Positions 13,986 to 22,630 of a stretch of DNA of 33,770 nt are shown in pieces (position 1 is the first letter of the stretch; each line of letters opens with the position of its first letter). Below the pieces are notes generated by a model. That model had not been told where the DNA came from, searched no databases, and saw only the letters and a list, made by a program, of their open reading frames with translations. The stretch comes from Candidatus Desulfacyla euxinica (lineage in GTDB: Bacteria; Desulfobacterota; DSM-4660; Desulfatiglandales; Desulfatiglandaceae), in assembly GCA_014382715.1 (NCBI GenBank), contig JACNJD010000222.1, forward strand, positions 1-33,770, read 5' to 3'. The position numbers were made by a program, and so were the translations under genes.

Positions 13986-15227
13986 TTGCCCGGTGAAATT
14001 ATGAATATCGAGTTTCAACGAAAAATAGACCGGATTGCAGGCAAAGCCATTTGCCGCCTGCTTTCCCTGTTTCCCCGAAAGAAGGTTAAAGCGGAGAGCA
14101 TGCCGTCGTCGCCAAAAATTCTGGTCATACTCCTTTCCGAAATGGGGAGTCTTGTGCTGGCCCACCCCATGTTTACTTTCTTGAAGAAAAATCACCCGGG
14201 TGCGGAAATCTTTGTGCTGGTATTTGAAAAGAACAGGGAATGCCTGCAAACCCTGAATCTCGTTCCCGGAAAAAACATCCTGACCGTCAATGGGGATTCG
14301 CTGACGGCATTGTTGAAGGACAGCGCCCGATTCATATTCCGGATGCGAAAAGAAAAAATCGACGTGGTGATTGACTGTGAACTCTTTTCAAGGATCAGCA
14401 GTATTTACGCATTTCTAAGCGGTGCCGGGTTGCGTGTTGGGTTTCATCCTCACACCCAGGAGGGTCTTTACAGGGGTGATTTTATCAATCGGCCCGTTCT
14501 CTACAACCCCTACCGCCACATGTCCCGGCAGTTTGTAGCTTTGGCGACAGCCATGGAAAACGGGAATGGTTTCCCCATGGTGAAACGGAACGTGGATGAG
14601 GACATTTTTTGTGTCCCAACTCTGAATCCGAATGCTGATCAACAAGAAGAATTGAAGATCAGACTGGAAAATGATTTTCCGGAAACCATTGGAAAAAATC
14701 TGGTCTTACTTTATCCTGGAGGCGGCCTGCTCCCCATACGGGCATGGCCTTTGGACAATTTTTGCACAATTGCCATGGACCTGGTTGCAAAAGGCTATGT
14801 TGTGGGCATTATCGGAATGAAAGAAGATGCGCCCCTGGCGGAAGTCATCTCGTCACGGTGTCAAAGCCAATATTGTATTGATCTAACCGGTTTTACCCGA
14901 ACCATCATGGAGTTGATCACCCTTTTTCATTCTGCATCCCTTCTCATCACCAACGATGGAGGCCCTGGGCATTTTGCTTCGTTGACGCCGATTCCAACCA
15001 TTATCTTCTTTGGCCCGGAGACCCCGGCCCTGTATGCCCCGCTGGATGAAAAGTCTGTCAGTCTTTATGTGCCACTGCCCTGTTCTCCGTGCCTTACCGC
15101 CTATAACCATAGAAATTCTCCGTGTGACGGGAACAATGCCTGCCTTCAAGCCATTGGTCCGGAGGAAGTGTTTGACAAGGCATACGAGTTGCTGAACATA
15201 AACACTATTTCTCGTAGTATCTTATGA
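13986..15227 (+). CDS. Glycosyltransferase family 9 (heptosyltransferase-like)
   Basis: This is a ~408-413-aa GT-B fold enzyme. An N-terminal extension of ~45 residues precedes ILVILLSEMGSLVLAHPMF, the usual GT9 opening. The C-terminal half has LLYPGGGLLPIRAWPLDNF and the nucleotide-sugar motif LLITNDGGPGHFASLTPIP, then FFGPETPALYAPL. GT9 enzymes usually add heptose to lipopolysaccharide core. Here the acceptor is unknown. The start is either TTG at 13986, 12 nt after GAGGAGG, or ATG at 14001, so it is uncertain. Its stop overlaps the next gene's ATG by 4 nt, implying translational coupling. Confidence 0.88.
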   Translation: MPGEIMNIEFQRKIDRIAGKAICRLLSLFPRKKVKAESMPSSPKILVILLSEMGSLVLAHPMFTFLKKNHPGAEIFVLVFEKNRECLQTLNLVPGKNILTVNGDSLTALLKDSARFIFRMRKEKIDVVIDCELFSRISSIYAFLSGAGLRVGFHPHTQEGLYRGDFINRPVLYNPYRHMSRQFVALATAMENGNGFPMVKRNVDEDIFCVPTLNPNADQQEELKIRLENDFPETIGKNLVLLYPGGGLLPIRAWPLDNFCTIAMDLVAKGYVVGIIGMKEDAPLAEVISSRCQSQYCIDLTGFTRTIMELITLFHSASLLITNDGGPGHFASLTPIPTIIFFGPETPALYAPLDEKSVSLYVPLPCSPCLTAYNHRNSPCDGNNACLQAIGPEEVFDKAYELLNINTISRSIL

Positions 15228-17380
15228 ACAGACCCTTAAATTCCATTCTTTCGGTAATCTCGTGGAGTTGGCACCAGCGTTACCGCTTTTTCAAGTTCGG
15301 CACGGTGGGAGTCAGCGGTATCGTCATTAATCAGGCGGTTATCTGGTTGTGTTACGCCCATGTGTTCGCGGCCGTCGAGAACCTCTCCCTTCGTCTCAAC
15401 CTCTCCATGGCCATTGGAATCCTGCTGAGCATGACCAATAACTTCCACTGGAACCGCCGGTGGACCTGGAAGGATCGCGAGCGCGCGCAAAAGCTGCCCA
15501 TTGTGCATCAGTATCTGCAGTACGCTGCCGCCAACTGGGCAGGCATCGTAGCACAGGTGACCATCACCAATCTGCTCATACGGTGGATGCCCTACCTGCT
15601 GGCCAATCTTTTCGGCATCGGTATGGGATGCGTGGTCAATTTCGTTTTGAATGACTTGTGGACTTACCGCCGTGTGCACACCGGGGGCATCGACCCCGAA
15701 GCCAAAAACCTGGAGCGCGCGGTGCCGGCGGTGCCGTTGACCATCAGCGGGCTCATTTTCGCTTTGTGTACCTATCTGTATGGTCTTGCCTCCCTGCACA
15801 TTCTTCGCAACGGGGACGAACTGGTGTACATGCACATCACGCGCGTGACCGGCATGGCTAAACAGTGGCTGCCCCTGCAGGCCATTCCGGGCATGCGAAA
15901 CACCAAGCCGCCACTGCTGTTCTGGCAGGGACTGGTGAGCACAGATTGGGGGAATCACTGGTCGGTGGTGGCGTTGCGCTGGCCCAGCGTGGTGTGGACT
16001 TTCGGTACGGCTCTGCTCTGTGGCCTGCTTGGGTGGCGGCTGTCCGGGCGTGACGTATTCAAGGGAGCGCTGGCGGCGCTTTTCTATCTGGCCTTTTTCA
16101 GCACCTACCGCTACGGACGGCCTTATCTTACCAATCCACCTGAAACATTCTGGGTGTTCGCATGCTTTTTCACCATGCTGTGGTGGAAGCCGCGATCCTT
16201 CGACTCGCGCTTCCTTTTCCCGACCATCCTGGGTGTGCTGGCAGGCATGGCGCTGCTGACCAAAAGTTTCGCCCAACTGCTGCCCATCGGCGTGGGGCTG
16301 ACGTGCTGGCACCTGCACGTGAGGGGGTGGCGCGTGGCCTCATTCGCGCGCCATTCACTGCCGGGCATCGTCTGGACAGCCCTGGTTTCGCTGAGCATGT
16401 TCTCGTTGTGGTTCCTGTTCGATCCTGACCCAGCGGCCATCTGGCGCGAATTCGTGGTGGGGGAAAATGTGGGCAAAATGGCGGGCAGCGTGGGTTCCTG
16501 GTTCGCGGGGTTGCTGTGGAACGGCGACACTGTCTGGTCCCTTGCCGGCAGCTGGTTCTTCAACGCGGGTCTCTTGGCATTTCCTTTGTTCGGTTTGATG
16601 GCGGTATGCTGGAAACACCGCCGCACGCTGCTCCATGAGGAGAAATTACTGTGGATCTGGGTCTTCGCCATCTTCATCGTGTTCTGCATTCCCAGTCAGC
16701 GGAGTGGGCGTTATCTGCTGGAGGGCATGCCTGCGCTGGCAGTGCTGCTGGCGACGCGTTGCCGGCAGGTGGGTCGCTACACCTTCGTGTTGACCCTGGC
16801 CGGCGCCATCGCGGTGCTGTTGTCCCTGGGATGGATATCGTTGCTGCTGGCGCGCGAGGTGGGTATACAGGCTTTCTCCTGGTGGCACTTCCCGCTGGTG
16901 GTCGCTGCTATCGCCTTTTCAGTGACGGCCATGGCACGGCCGCGATGGACCGCCATGTGCACCCCCATCGCAGCGCTGTCGGTATTCCTGACGCTGACCA
17001 GTTTTCTGTCCGTGTTTGATGGGCCGCTCGGAACTTACGAAACTGCCGTCATCAAGGCCACCGCTGATCGCGTGGTGTGGGCACCGGAGAAGTTTCGATC
17101 CAAGGCGGAAACCCATCGCTTCTTGCTGCCCCTGGCGGTAGTGCGCGGCTATCCAGCCGGGGAGAAGGTGCCCGACGCACCCGTTCGCGGGCCCGATGAC
17201 CTCATGGTGGTTCAGCGACCGCTTGGTGCGCCCGCACCTGCAGGCGCCATGGGCAGTCGTATCGATATCACCAGTCGCCACAAAGCCTGGCAGATCTGGG
17301 AAATGGCCACCGGTAACGTGAAGAAGCACTTATTTGCGCGAGAGTGGGTGGTCCCCGCGGGTTCGCTGCCGGCGCCCTGA
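15224..17380 (+). CDS. GtrA-GT83 fusion: flippase-like domain joined to ArnT-like glycosyltransferase
   Basis: This 718-aa membrane protein has two modules. Residues ~22-150 form a GtrA-like four-helix domain (FKFGTVGVSGIVINQAVIW, a first NNFHWNRRWTW and a second NFVLNDLWTYRR), a family linked to polyprenyl-phosphate-sugar translocation. Residues ~170-718 are an ArnT/PMT-like transferase with the DE pair Asp198-Glu199 (RNGDELVYMHI), then a variant of the usual block with NTKPPLLFWQGL, and about ten more hydrophobic segments. One chain could therefore flip and use a lipid-linked sugar. It overlaps the GT9 gene by 4 nt. Codon use is clearly more GC-rich than in its neighbours (many GCG, CTG, GGC), suggesting later acquisition, perhaps from a gammaproteobacterium-like donor. 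Confidence 0.87.
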   Translation: MNRPLNSILSVISWSWHQRYRFFKFGTVGVSGIVINQAVIWLCYAHVFAAVENLSLRLNLSMAIGILLSMTNNFHWNRRWTWKDRERAQKLPIVHQYLQYAAANWAGIVAQVTITNLLIRWMPYLLANLFGIGMGCVVNFVLNDLWTYRRVHTGGIDPEAKNLERAVPAVPLTISGLIFALCTYLYGLASLHILRNGDELVYMHITRVTGMAKQWLPLQAIPGMRNTKPPLLFWQGLVSTDWGNHWSVVALRWPSVVWTFGTALLCGLLGWRLSGRDVFKGALAALFYLAFFSTYRYGRPYLTNPPETFWVFACFFTMLWWKPRSFDSRFLFPTILGVLAGMALLTKSFAQLLPIGVGLTCWHLHVRGWRVASFARHSLPGIVWTALVSLSMFSLWFLFDPDPAAIWREFVVGENVGKMAGSVGSWFAGLLWNGDTVWSLAGSWFFNAGLLAFPLFGLMAVCWKHRRTLLHEEKLLWIWVFAIFIVFCIPSQRSGRYLLEGMPALAVLLATRCRQVGRYTFVLTLAGAIAVLLSLGWISLLLAREVGIQAFSWWHFPLVVAAIAFSVTAMARPRWTAMCTPIAALSVFLTLTSFLSVFDGPLGTYETAVIKATADRVVWAPEKFRSKAETHRFLLPLAVVRGYPAGEKVPDAPVRGPDDLMVVQRPLGAPAPAGAMGSRIDITSRHKAWQIWEMATGNVKKHLFAREWVVPAGSLPAP

Positions 17381-17770
17381 CAGAGTGCCAAGGAGGTTAA
17401 TCATGCAATAAAGGGAGGAAATCGAAGAAATTTGAGTAGAGCATCCCCTCGAACCTAACTTTTTCTTCAAAAATCAGGCAGGGAAGACCACGCCTAAGGC
17501 GGGTAAATCTCCGGATAAACAGAGTCCATCACGCTGAAGACGTGACCTTCGGCATAAAGATGCTTATCAGGCCCGCCAGGCAAACGGCGGGCAGACGCTG
17601 GAAGTTGAGAATCCGTATAGTCGATATGATGTTCCACGGTTTTTGGCGGACCATTCGCATTCCGTTAATTGCATAATCCTAAACCGCAGAAAAAAGCCCT
17701 TGAGGTTCAGGAAAAAATGATATAAAAATTGTGGGATTGAGGAGTTTTATTCAAACACAATAAAGGAGAG
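17381..17770. other. Decayed intergenic region after the glycosyltransferase cluster
   Basis: No intact gene was seen. A good ribosome site (AGGAGG) at 17391 leads to a two-codon frame ATG CAA TAA (17403-17411), and another AGGGAGGA follows at ~17413 with no useful start. A 7-bp hairpin GCCCGCC/GGCGGGC lies at 17571-17592. A stop-bounded frame through ~17555-17720 has a protein-like stretch (GGQTLEVENPYSRYDVPRFL) that I cannot assign. Together these suggest remains of at least one lost gene. Confidence 0.4.
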
Positions 17771-17778
17771 ATGTGGGA

Positions 17779-17891
17779 ATGACTGTAGAAAAAAAGTCAA
17801 GGATATTATGGCACCTATCGAAGGGTACGATAATACCATATTTTCCGAACTCCTCGAAGTCGTCGGCCCGGAATGTGACATAACTTGGTAA
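17779..17891 (+). other. Short leader frame with a -1 slippery site before the DUF2400 gene
   Basis: An ATG at 17779 (after AAAGGAG) opens MTVEKK, then meets GAA-AAA-AAG, which is A-AAA-AAG in the phase used for -1 frameshifting in dnaX. A -1 shift continues as VKDIMAPIEGYDNTIFSELL, then EVVGPECDITW and a stop overlapping the TTG start of the next gene. Without the shift the frame ends within ~35 residues with no recognisable pattern. A weak hairpin (TATTAT/ATAATA, with ACC/GGT inside) begins 7 nt after the site. Either a programmed frameshift or a simple base loss could explain this. The function of the ~37-aa product is unknown. Confidence 0.35.
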
Positions 17892-18679
17892 AGTATCATC
17901 TCGAACAACTTTACCATCGTTATAATTCTCGTCAATGGGTCCATCCTGACCCCCTCGAATATCTTTACGACTACCCTGATCTGAAAGATCGTGAAACGGT
18001 CGGGATAATAGCCTCATCGCTTGCATACGGCCGCGTGGCCCAGATCCTGAAAAGCGTATCATCTATCCTCAAAGAGCTGGGGTCCTCCCCTCATGCATTT
18101 CTGAAATCCTCATCGAACAGGTCTCTTCATAAGATCTTTTCCAACTTCAAACACAGATTCAGCACCGGCGAAGAGGTCGCTTTGATGCTTATGGGGATAA
18201 AACGGGTCATCAGACAGTATGGCTCTCTGGGCGCCTGTTTCTCAGACAAATATAACGAAGGTGACGAGACCGTTCTTCCAGGCTTAACCTCTTTTGTGGA
18301 TGAACTCACCTATCCCTTTAAAGACCGCACAAACTCTCTCATCCCCCTCCCCCAAAAGGGGAGCGCCTGCAAGAAATTGAACCTCTTTTTGCGATGGATG
18401 GTACGGGAAGACCGGGTAGATCCGGGGGGGTGGAATAAGGTGCCTTCATCAAAGTTAATAATCCCTTTAGACACTCATATGCACCGCATCTCTCTCCTTC
18501 TGAATCTGACCAACCGGAAGAATGCAAACATGCGCACTGCCATAGAGATCACCCGGGCATTTCGGAAAATAGAGCCTGATGACCCGATCCGGTATGATTT
18601 CGCCCTGACGCGCTTAGGGATTAGAAAAGATGAAGATATGGGCGGATTTTTGGACCGATGCGGCGTAATCAATGCCTGA
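17885..18679 (+). CDS. TIGR02757/DUF2400 family protein
   Basis: This 264-aa protein of unknown function is recognised as the TIGR02757/DUF2400 family from YNSRQWVHPDPLEYLYDY near the N-terminus and IIASSLAYGRVAQILKSV after it. Near the C-terminus are LFLRWMVREDRVDPGGW, the LIIPLDTHMHRI motif, and DPIRYDFALTRLGI. The core resembles a helix-hairpin-helix DNA glycosylase fold (VDPGGW and PLDTHMHR match the HhH-GPD region of the EndoIII/MutY group), so a nucleic-acid role is likely but unproven. The only usable start is TTG. It overlaps the end of the small leader frame, hinting at coupling. It is unrelated by function to the gene clusters on either side. Confidence 0.85.
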   Translation: MVKYHLEQLYHRYNSRQWVHPDPLEYLYDYPDLKDRETVGIIASSLAYGRVAQILKSVSSILKELGSSPHAFLKSSSNRSLHKIFSNFKHRFSTGEEVALMLMGIKRVIRQYGSLGACFSDKYNEGDETVLPGLTSFVDELTYPFKDRTNSLIPLPQKGSACKKLNLFLRWMVREDRVDPGGWNKVPSSKLIIPLDTHMHRISLLLNLTNRKNANMRTAIEITRAFRKIEPDDPIRYDFALTRLGIRKDEDMGGFLDRCGVINA

Positions 18680-18742
18680 ACAACAACCCATGTTCAGGGA
18701 AAAGTTGAAAAAGCAAGGCCTTTTATTTTAATAAAATAATGC

Positions 18743-18771
18743 TTGACTTCGCATTTTGGCAGTATTACCCT
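18743..18771 (+). promoter_or_regulatory. Promoter of the fadN-fadA-fadE operon
   Basis: TTGACT (18743-18748) lies 17 nt before TACCCT (18766-18771), which keeps the three most important -10 bases. An AT-rich inverted repeat TTATTTTA/TAAAATAA (18723-18739) just upstream could serve as an UP element. Confidence 0.5.
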
Positions 18772-18772
18772 C

Positions 18773-18802
18773 AAAAAATGAATGACAGTTCATTCATTTT
18801 TT
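18773..18802. promoter_or_regulatory. TetR-type palindromic operator
   Basis: A perfect palindrome has 13-bp arms (AAAAAATGAATGA and its complement TCATTCATTTTTT) around the centre CAGT. It starts 2 nt after the predicted -10 box, so it covers the transcription start. TGAATGA-N4-TCATTCA is the kind of site used by TetR-family repressors of fatty acid genes. The regulator itself is not in the window. Confidence 0.75.
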
Positions 18803-18855
18803 GATAATTTTAAGAATAGGGGCACGTAACTCGGTATTGTTTTAAGGAGGTGGCT

Positions 18856-21288
18856 ATGGACAAAAAATTGAGAAAGGCTGGAGTAATCGGCGCCGGGGTA
18901 ATGGGCGCCACCATTGCGGCCCAGCTGGCCAATGTGGGGATCGAAACGGTCCTGCTCGATATTGTTCCCCCTGAACTGACAAAGGGCGATAAGAAGAAGG
19001 GCCTTACAACGGAAAGTAGCGATTTCAGGAATAAATTTGGCAAGAATGGACTGAAAGGCGCATTGAAGTCAAAGCCCGCCTCCTTCTATATTCCTGAGAA
19101 CGCCAAGCTGGTTTCCATAGGAAATCTGGAAGACGATCTCGAATTGTTGAAGGGCGTTGACTGGATCATAGAAGTGGTAGTGGAGAGGTTGGACATCAAA
19201 AGAAATGTTTTTGAAAAGGTTGAATCAGTTCTTAGACCTGGAACCATAATTACCTCCAACACGTCGGGGATACCTGCTAAGGAGATGTGCGATGGTCGGA
19301 CAGAGGACTTTAAAAAGCATTTTGCAATTACCCACTTTTTCAATCCGCCGAGATATATGAAGCTCTTAGAGATAGTTCCGGGACCGGACACCCTTCCTGA
19401 AGTTGTTGATATCTTAGCCGAAGTCTGCGAAAAAGTGGTTGGCAAAGGCATCGTCTATGCCAAGGACACCCCTAATTTTGTGGCCAATCGAATCGGCACA
19501 TTCAGCATGTTTTCAGGCATCATTGCCATGATAGACTTAGGTCTGACAATAGAAGCGGTAGACAAGCTTACCGGGCCTATAGTGGGGAATCCCAATAGCG
19601 CCTCCTTCAGAACCGCGGATCTGGTTGGTCTTGATACGCTGCTTCATGTGGCAGACAATGTGTACGAAGGGACCCCTGATGATGAAAGACGTGAGATGTT
19701 TAAGGCCCCCGAGTTCATTTCAGCAATGCTTGACAAAAAGCTCTTGGGCGAAAAGACCAAACAGGGCTTTTACAAAAAGAGCAAGGACAGTGAAGGGAAA
19801 AGGGTGATCCTTTCCCTCGACTATAAAACCCTGGAACACACACCGCAGGAAAAGGTAAACTTTGCCTCACTCGAGGCAGCCAAAAACATTTCCGGCACAG
19901 GCGAGAAGATCAAATCCCTTTTCTACGCAAAAGATACGGCAGGCCAGTTCACCTTCAGGACCTTGGCAGAAACCCTCATCTATTCTGCCAACCGGATCCC
20001 TGAGATCGCCGATGATATCGTCAATATTGATAATGCGTTGAAATGGGGTTTTGCCCGGAAGTTGGGTCCGTTTGAAGTGTGGGATGCCATAGGCCTCAAC
20101 AAATCTACTGCCAAGATGAAGGAGGCCGGTTACGAGATCCCCGAATGGGTTGACGAGATGCTTTCCGATGGGAAGGAGTCATTTTACAAAAAAGAGGCAG
20201 GGGCCCTCTATTTTTACGATATCCCTTCGAAGGACTACAAAGAGATACCGACCAGGCCGGGCATTATTCTTCTGCCCTCGCTCAAGGAACAGGAAAAGGA
20301 AGTGGCAGCCAACACGGGTGCTTCTCTTATTGATATAGGTGACGGTGTTGCCTGCCTGGAATTTCATGCCAAAATGAATGCCATTGGCGAAGATATCATC
20401 GCAATGATTCAAAAATCAGCCGATATAGTCAACAAGGATTTTGAAGGTCTGGTAATTGCAAACCACGGCACCAACTTTTCCGTTGGAGCCAACCTGCCTA
20501 TGGTCCTGTTTGCAGCTCAGGAAGAGGAATGGGACGATCTTGATTGGGCCATTAAAGGTTTGCAGGACTCGCTGATGAAGCTCAAGTATATGGACAAACC
20601 GGTTGTAGCCGCCCCTGCCGGAATGGCCCTCGGTGGAGGTTGTGAGGTGTGCATGGCTGCAGATCGCGTGCGCTATTCCGCGGAGACCTATATGGGTCTT
20701 GTGGAAGTGGGGGTAGGCGTGATTCCTGCCGGAGGTGGATGTAAGGAACTGATCATCCGTAACACAGAGCACTTTTTCGAGGTTCAAAAGGGCGGGCTCT
20801 ACCCGAAACAGATCGAAATGATGCCATTTATTGCCAGGGCCTTTGAGACAATTGCCATGGCCAAAGTGAGCACCTCGGGACAAGAGGCGGTTAAATTAGG
20901 TTATCTGAGACCGACCGACAAGATGACAGTGAATCGGGACTACCTCATAGAAGACGCAAAAAAGACCGTTCTGGCGATGAATATAGAGGGTTATGTCCCT
21001 CCACGGCCTAAGGATGAGATACGGGTAGCCGGCGAAAATACCTTTTCCTTTATCAAACTGGCTCTCTGGACCATGCACGAGTCAGGCTATATTACTGATC
21101 ATGATCTGACGGTCTCCACCAAGGTGGGGTATGTCTTGTGCGGCGGGAATGTATTGGCCGACACAAAGGTAACAGAACAATATCTCTTAGACCTGGAGAG
21201 GGAAGCCTTTTTAAGTTTATGTGGCGATCCCAATACACAGGCTAGGATTCAGCATATGCTGACTACGGGCAAACCGCTTAGGAATTAA
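18856..21288 (+). CDS. fadN: 3-hydroxyacyl-CoA dehydrogenase/enoyl-CoA hydratase bifunctional protein (FadN-type)
   Basis: This 810-aa fusion carries out two beta-oxidation steps, hydration of enoyl-CoA and NAD-dependent oxidation of 3-hydroxyacyl-CoA. The dehydrogenase is N-terminal (VIGAGVMGATIAAQLANVG, NTSGIPAKE, HFFNPPRYMKLLEIVPG, GFYKK). The C-terminal ~300 residues are crotonase-like (GLVIANHGTNFSVGANLP, then MALGGGCEVCMAADRVRYS and a GLVEVGVGVIPAGGG segment). This order, dehydrogenase then hydratase, is that of Bacillus FadN (~790 aa) and opposite to E. coli FadB. The crotonase region carries Glu in GLVEVGVG and a Gly-rich oxyanion loop. The start is the ATG after AAGGAGG, chosen over an in-frame GTG two codons upstream that overlaps the ribosome site. 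First of three genes. Confidence 0.94.
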   Translation: MDKKLRKAGVIGAGVMGATIAAQLANVGIETVLLDIVPPELTKGDKKKGLTTESSDFRNKFGKNGLKGALKSKPASFYIPENAKLVSIGNLEDDLELLKGVDWIIEVVVERLDIKRNVFEKVESVLRPGTIITSNTSGIPAKEMCDGRTEDFKKHFAITHFFNPPRYMKLLEIVPGPDTLPEVVDILAEVCEKVVGKGIVYAKDTPNFVANRIGTFSMFSGIIAMIDLGLTIEAVDKLTGPIVGNPNSASFRTADLVGLDTLLHVADNVYEGTPDDERREMFKAPEFISAMLDKKLLGEKTKQGFYKKSKDSEGKRVILSLDYKTLEHTPQEKVNFASLEAAKNISGTGEKIKSLFYAKDTAGQFTFRTLAETLIYSANRIPEIADDIVNIDNALKWGFARKLGPFEVWDAIGLNKSTAKMKEAGYEIPEWVDEMLSDGKESFYKKEAGALYFYDIPSKDYKEIPTRPGIILLPSLKEQEKEVAANTGASLIDIGDGVACLEFHAKMNAIGEDIIAMIQKSADIVNKDFEGLVIANHGTNFSVGANLPMVLFAAQEEEWDDLDWAIKGLQDSLMKLKYMDKPVVAAPAGMALGGGCEVCMAADRVRYSAETYMGLVEVGVGVIPAGGGCKELIIRNTEHFFEVQKGGLYPKQIEMMPFIARAFETIAMAKVSTSGQEAVKLGYLRPTDKMTVNRDYLIEDAKKTVLAMNIEGYVPPRPKDEIRVAGENTFSFIKLALWTMHESGYITDHDLTVSTKVGYVLCGGNVLADTKVTEQYLLDLEREAFLSLCGDPNTQARIQHMLTTGKPLRN

Positions 21289-21332
21289 ATCACTGAACAT
21301 TTATTATTGCCCATTTGGCATTTCGCTGTTTG

Positions 21333-21367
21333 CAAATTACAAATGACAGATGATAAATGATAAGGGA
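21333..21367. repeat. Degenerate heptamer repeat array (fadN-fadA gap)
   Basis: Five units in register (caaatta, caaatga, cagatga, taaatga, taaggga). The last unit carries the start of the fadA ribosome site. Confidence 0.75.
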
Positions 21368-21377
21368 GGAAGATATC

Positions 21378-22562
21378 ATGAAAGAAGCCGTAATTGTTGC
21401 CGCCTGCAGGACGGCAGCCGGAAGGGCCCCTCGAGGAACATTAAAGGATACTCGACCTGAGCATATGGGCTGTACTGTCCTGGGTGATCTCGTAAAAAGG
21501 GCCGGAGATTTAGACCCCATGCTAATCGACGATGTGATCATTGGATGCACTTTTCCGGAGTCAGTACAGGGTCTCAACTTAGGGAGAGTCCTGGTCATGT
21601 CAATGGGCTGGCCGGATCGTGTTCCCGGAATGACCGTTAACAGGTTTTGTTCTTCCGGGCTTCAGGCCATTGCCATCGGGGCTGAAAAAATAATGTGCGG
21701 GTTTGCCGATGTGGTAATTTCCGGTGGTGTGGAGAGCATGAGCCAGATCCCAATGGGCGGGAGTATGATGTATCCGAACCCGGCCCTGGTGGAGATGAGA
21801 CCCGGTGGCTTTACCGGTATGGGTCTTACCGCGGAAAATGTTGCCGAGCGTTATAATATAGAGAGAGATGAGCAGGATGAATTCGGCGCCAGCAGCCAGC
21901 AGAAGGCAGAGGCTGCGTTAAAAGCGGGTCGTTTCAAGAGTCAGATTGTCCCCTTGACTGTAAAAAGGCAAAAACAACTGCCTAACGGGCATTTTGAATA
22001 TGAGGAGTTTATTTTTGATACAGACGAAGGAATACGCCCGGGAACAACCAAAGAGGGCATCTCCAAGATTCGTCCGGCCTTTAAACCGAACGGATCTGTC
22101 ACTGCCGGCAACTCTTCTCAGACAAGTGACGCTGCTGCAGGGGTTGTGCTGATGTCAAAGGAAAAGGCCAGGGAATTGGGACTTAAGCCCATGGCCACCT
22201 TCAGGTACCATGCGGTCGAGGGCTGTGAGCCGGAAGTCATGGGCGTAGGACCGGCCGTGGCGATTCCCAAGGTCCTCAAAATCGCCGGGATGACCCTGGA
22301 TCAGATAGGATTGATCGAACTTAACGAGGCATTTGCCGCACAGGCCATCTATTGCATTGATGAGCTTGGGATCAATAAAGAGATCACCAATGTGAACGGA
22401 GGAGCCATTGCCTTAGGTCATCCGTTAGGCTGTACAGGGGCAAAGCTGACCACACAGTTAATCTATGAAATGCAGGAAAGAAAGGCGCGATGGGGTCTGG
22501 TCTCAATGTGTATAGGTTTCGGCATGGGTGCCGCGGGGATCTTTGAGATTGAAGACTACTAA
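21378..22562 (+). CDS. fadA: Acetyl-CoA acyltransferase (thiolase)
   Basis: This 394-aa thiolase catalyses the last beta-oxidation step, cleaving 3-ketoacyl-CoA with CoA. The nucleophilic Cys is in [15 protein letters not shown]. The NEAFAAQAI motif and the catalytic His in [17 protein letters not shown] follow, and the second Cys is in [15 protein letters not shown]. Length is typical. The ATG after GGGAGGA is preferred to an upstream in-frame ATG. Between fadN and fadE, it is a soluble tetramer-type enzyme by family. Confidence 0.96.
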   Translation: MKEAVIVAACRTAAGRAPRGTLKDTRPEHMGCTVLGDLVKRAGDLDPMLIDDVIIGCTFPESVQGLNLGRVLVMSMGWPDRVPGMTVNRFCSSGLQAIAIGAEKIMCGFADVVISGGVESMSQIPMGGSMMYPNPALVEMRPGGFTGMGLTAENVAERYNIERDEQDEFGASSQQKAEAALKAGRFKSQIVPLTVKRQKQLPNGHFEYEEFIFDTDEGIRPGTTKEGISKIRPAFKPNGSVTAGNSSQTSDAAAGVVLMSKEKARELGLKPMATFRYHAVEGCEPEVMGVGPAVAIPKVLKIAGMTLDQIGLIELNEAFAAQAIYCIDELGINKEITNVNGGAIALGHPLGCTGAKLTTQLIYEMQERKARWGLVSMCIGFGMGAAGIFEIEDY

Positions 22563-22565
22563 AAG

Positions 22566-22593
22566 GATTGTTGATTGATGATTGATGATTGAT
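22566..22593. repeat. Near-perfect heptamer repeat (fadA-fadE gap)
   Basis: gattgtt followed by three identical gattgat units, beginning 3 nt after the fadA stop. Confidence 0.85.
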
Positions 22594-22630
22594 CACCGGA
22601 TGAGCGTGATATTGAAAAAGGAGTAAGAAA

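Noticed and set aside
15236..16318. 360-aa open frame on the minus strand
   Set aside because: It lies wholly inside the GtrA-GT83 gene. High GC makes stops rare, and its sequence is low-complexity His/Gln/Arg with no ribosome site.
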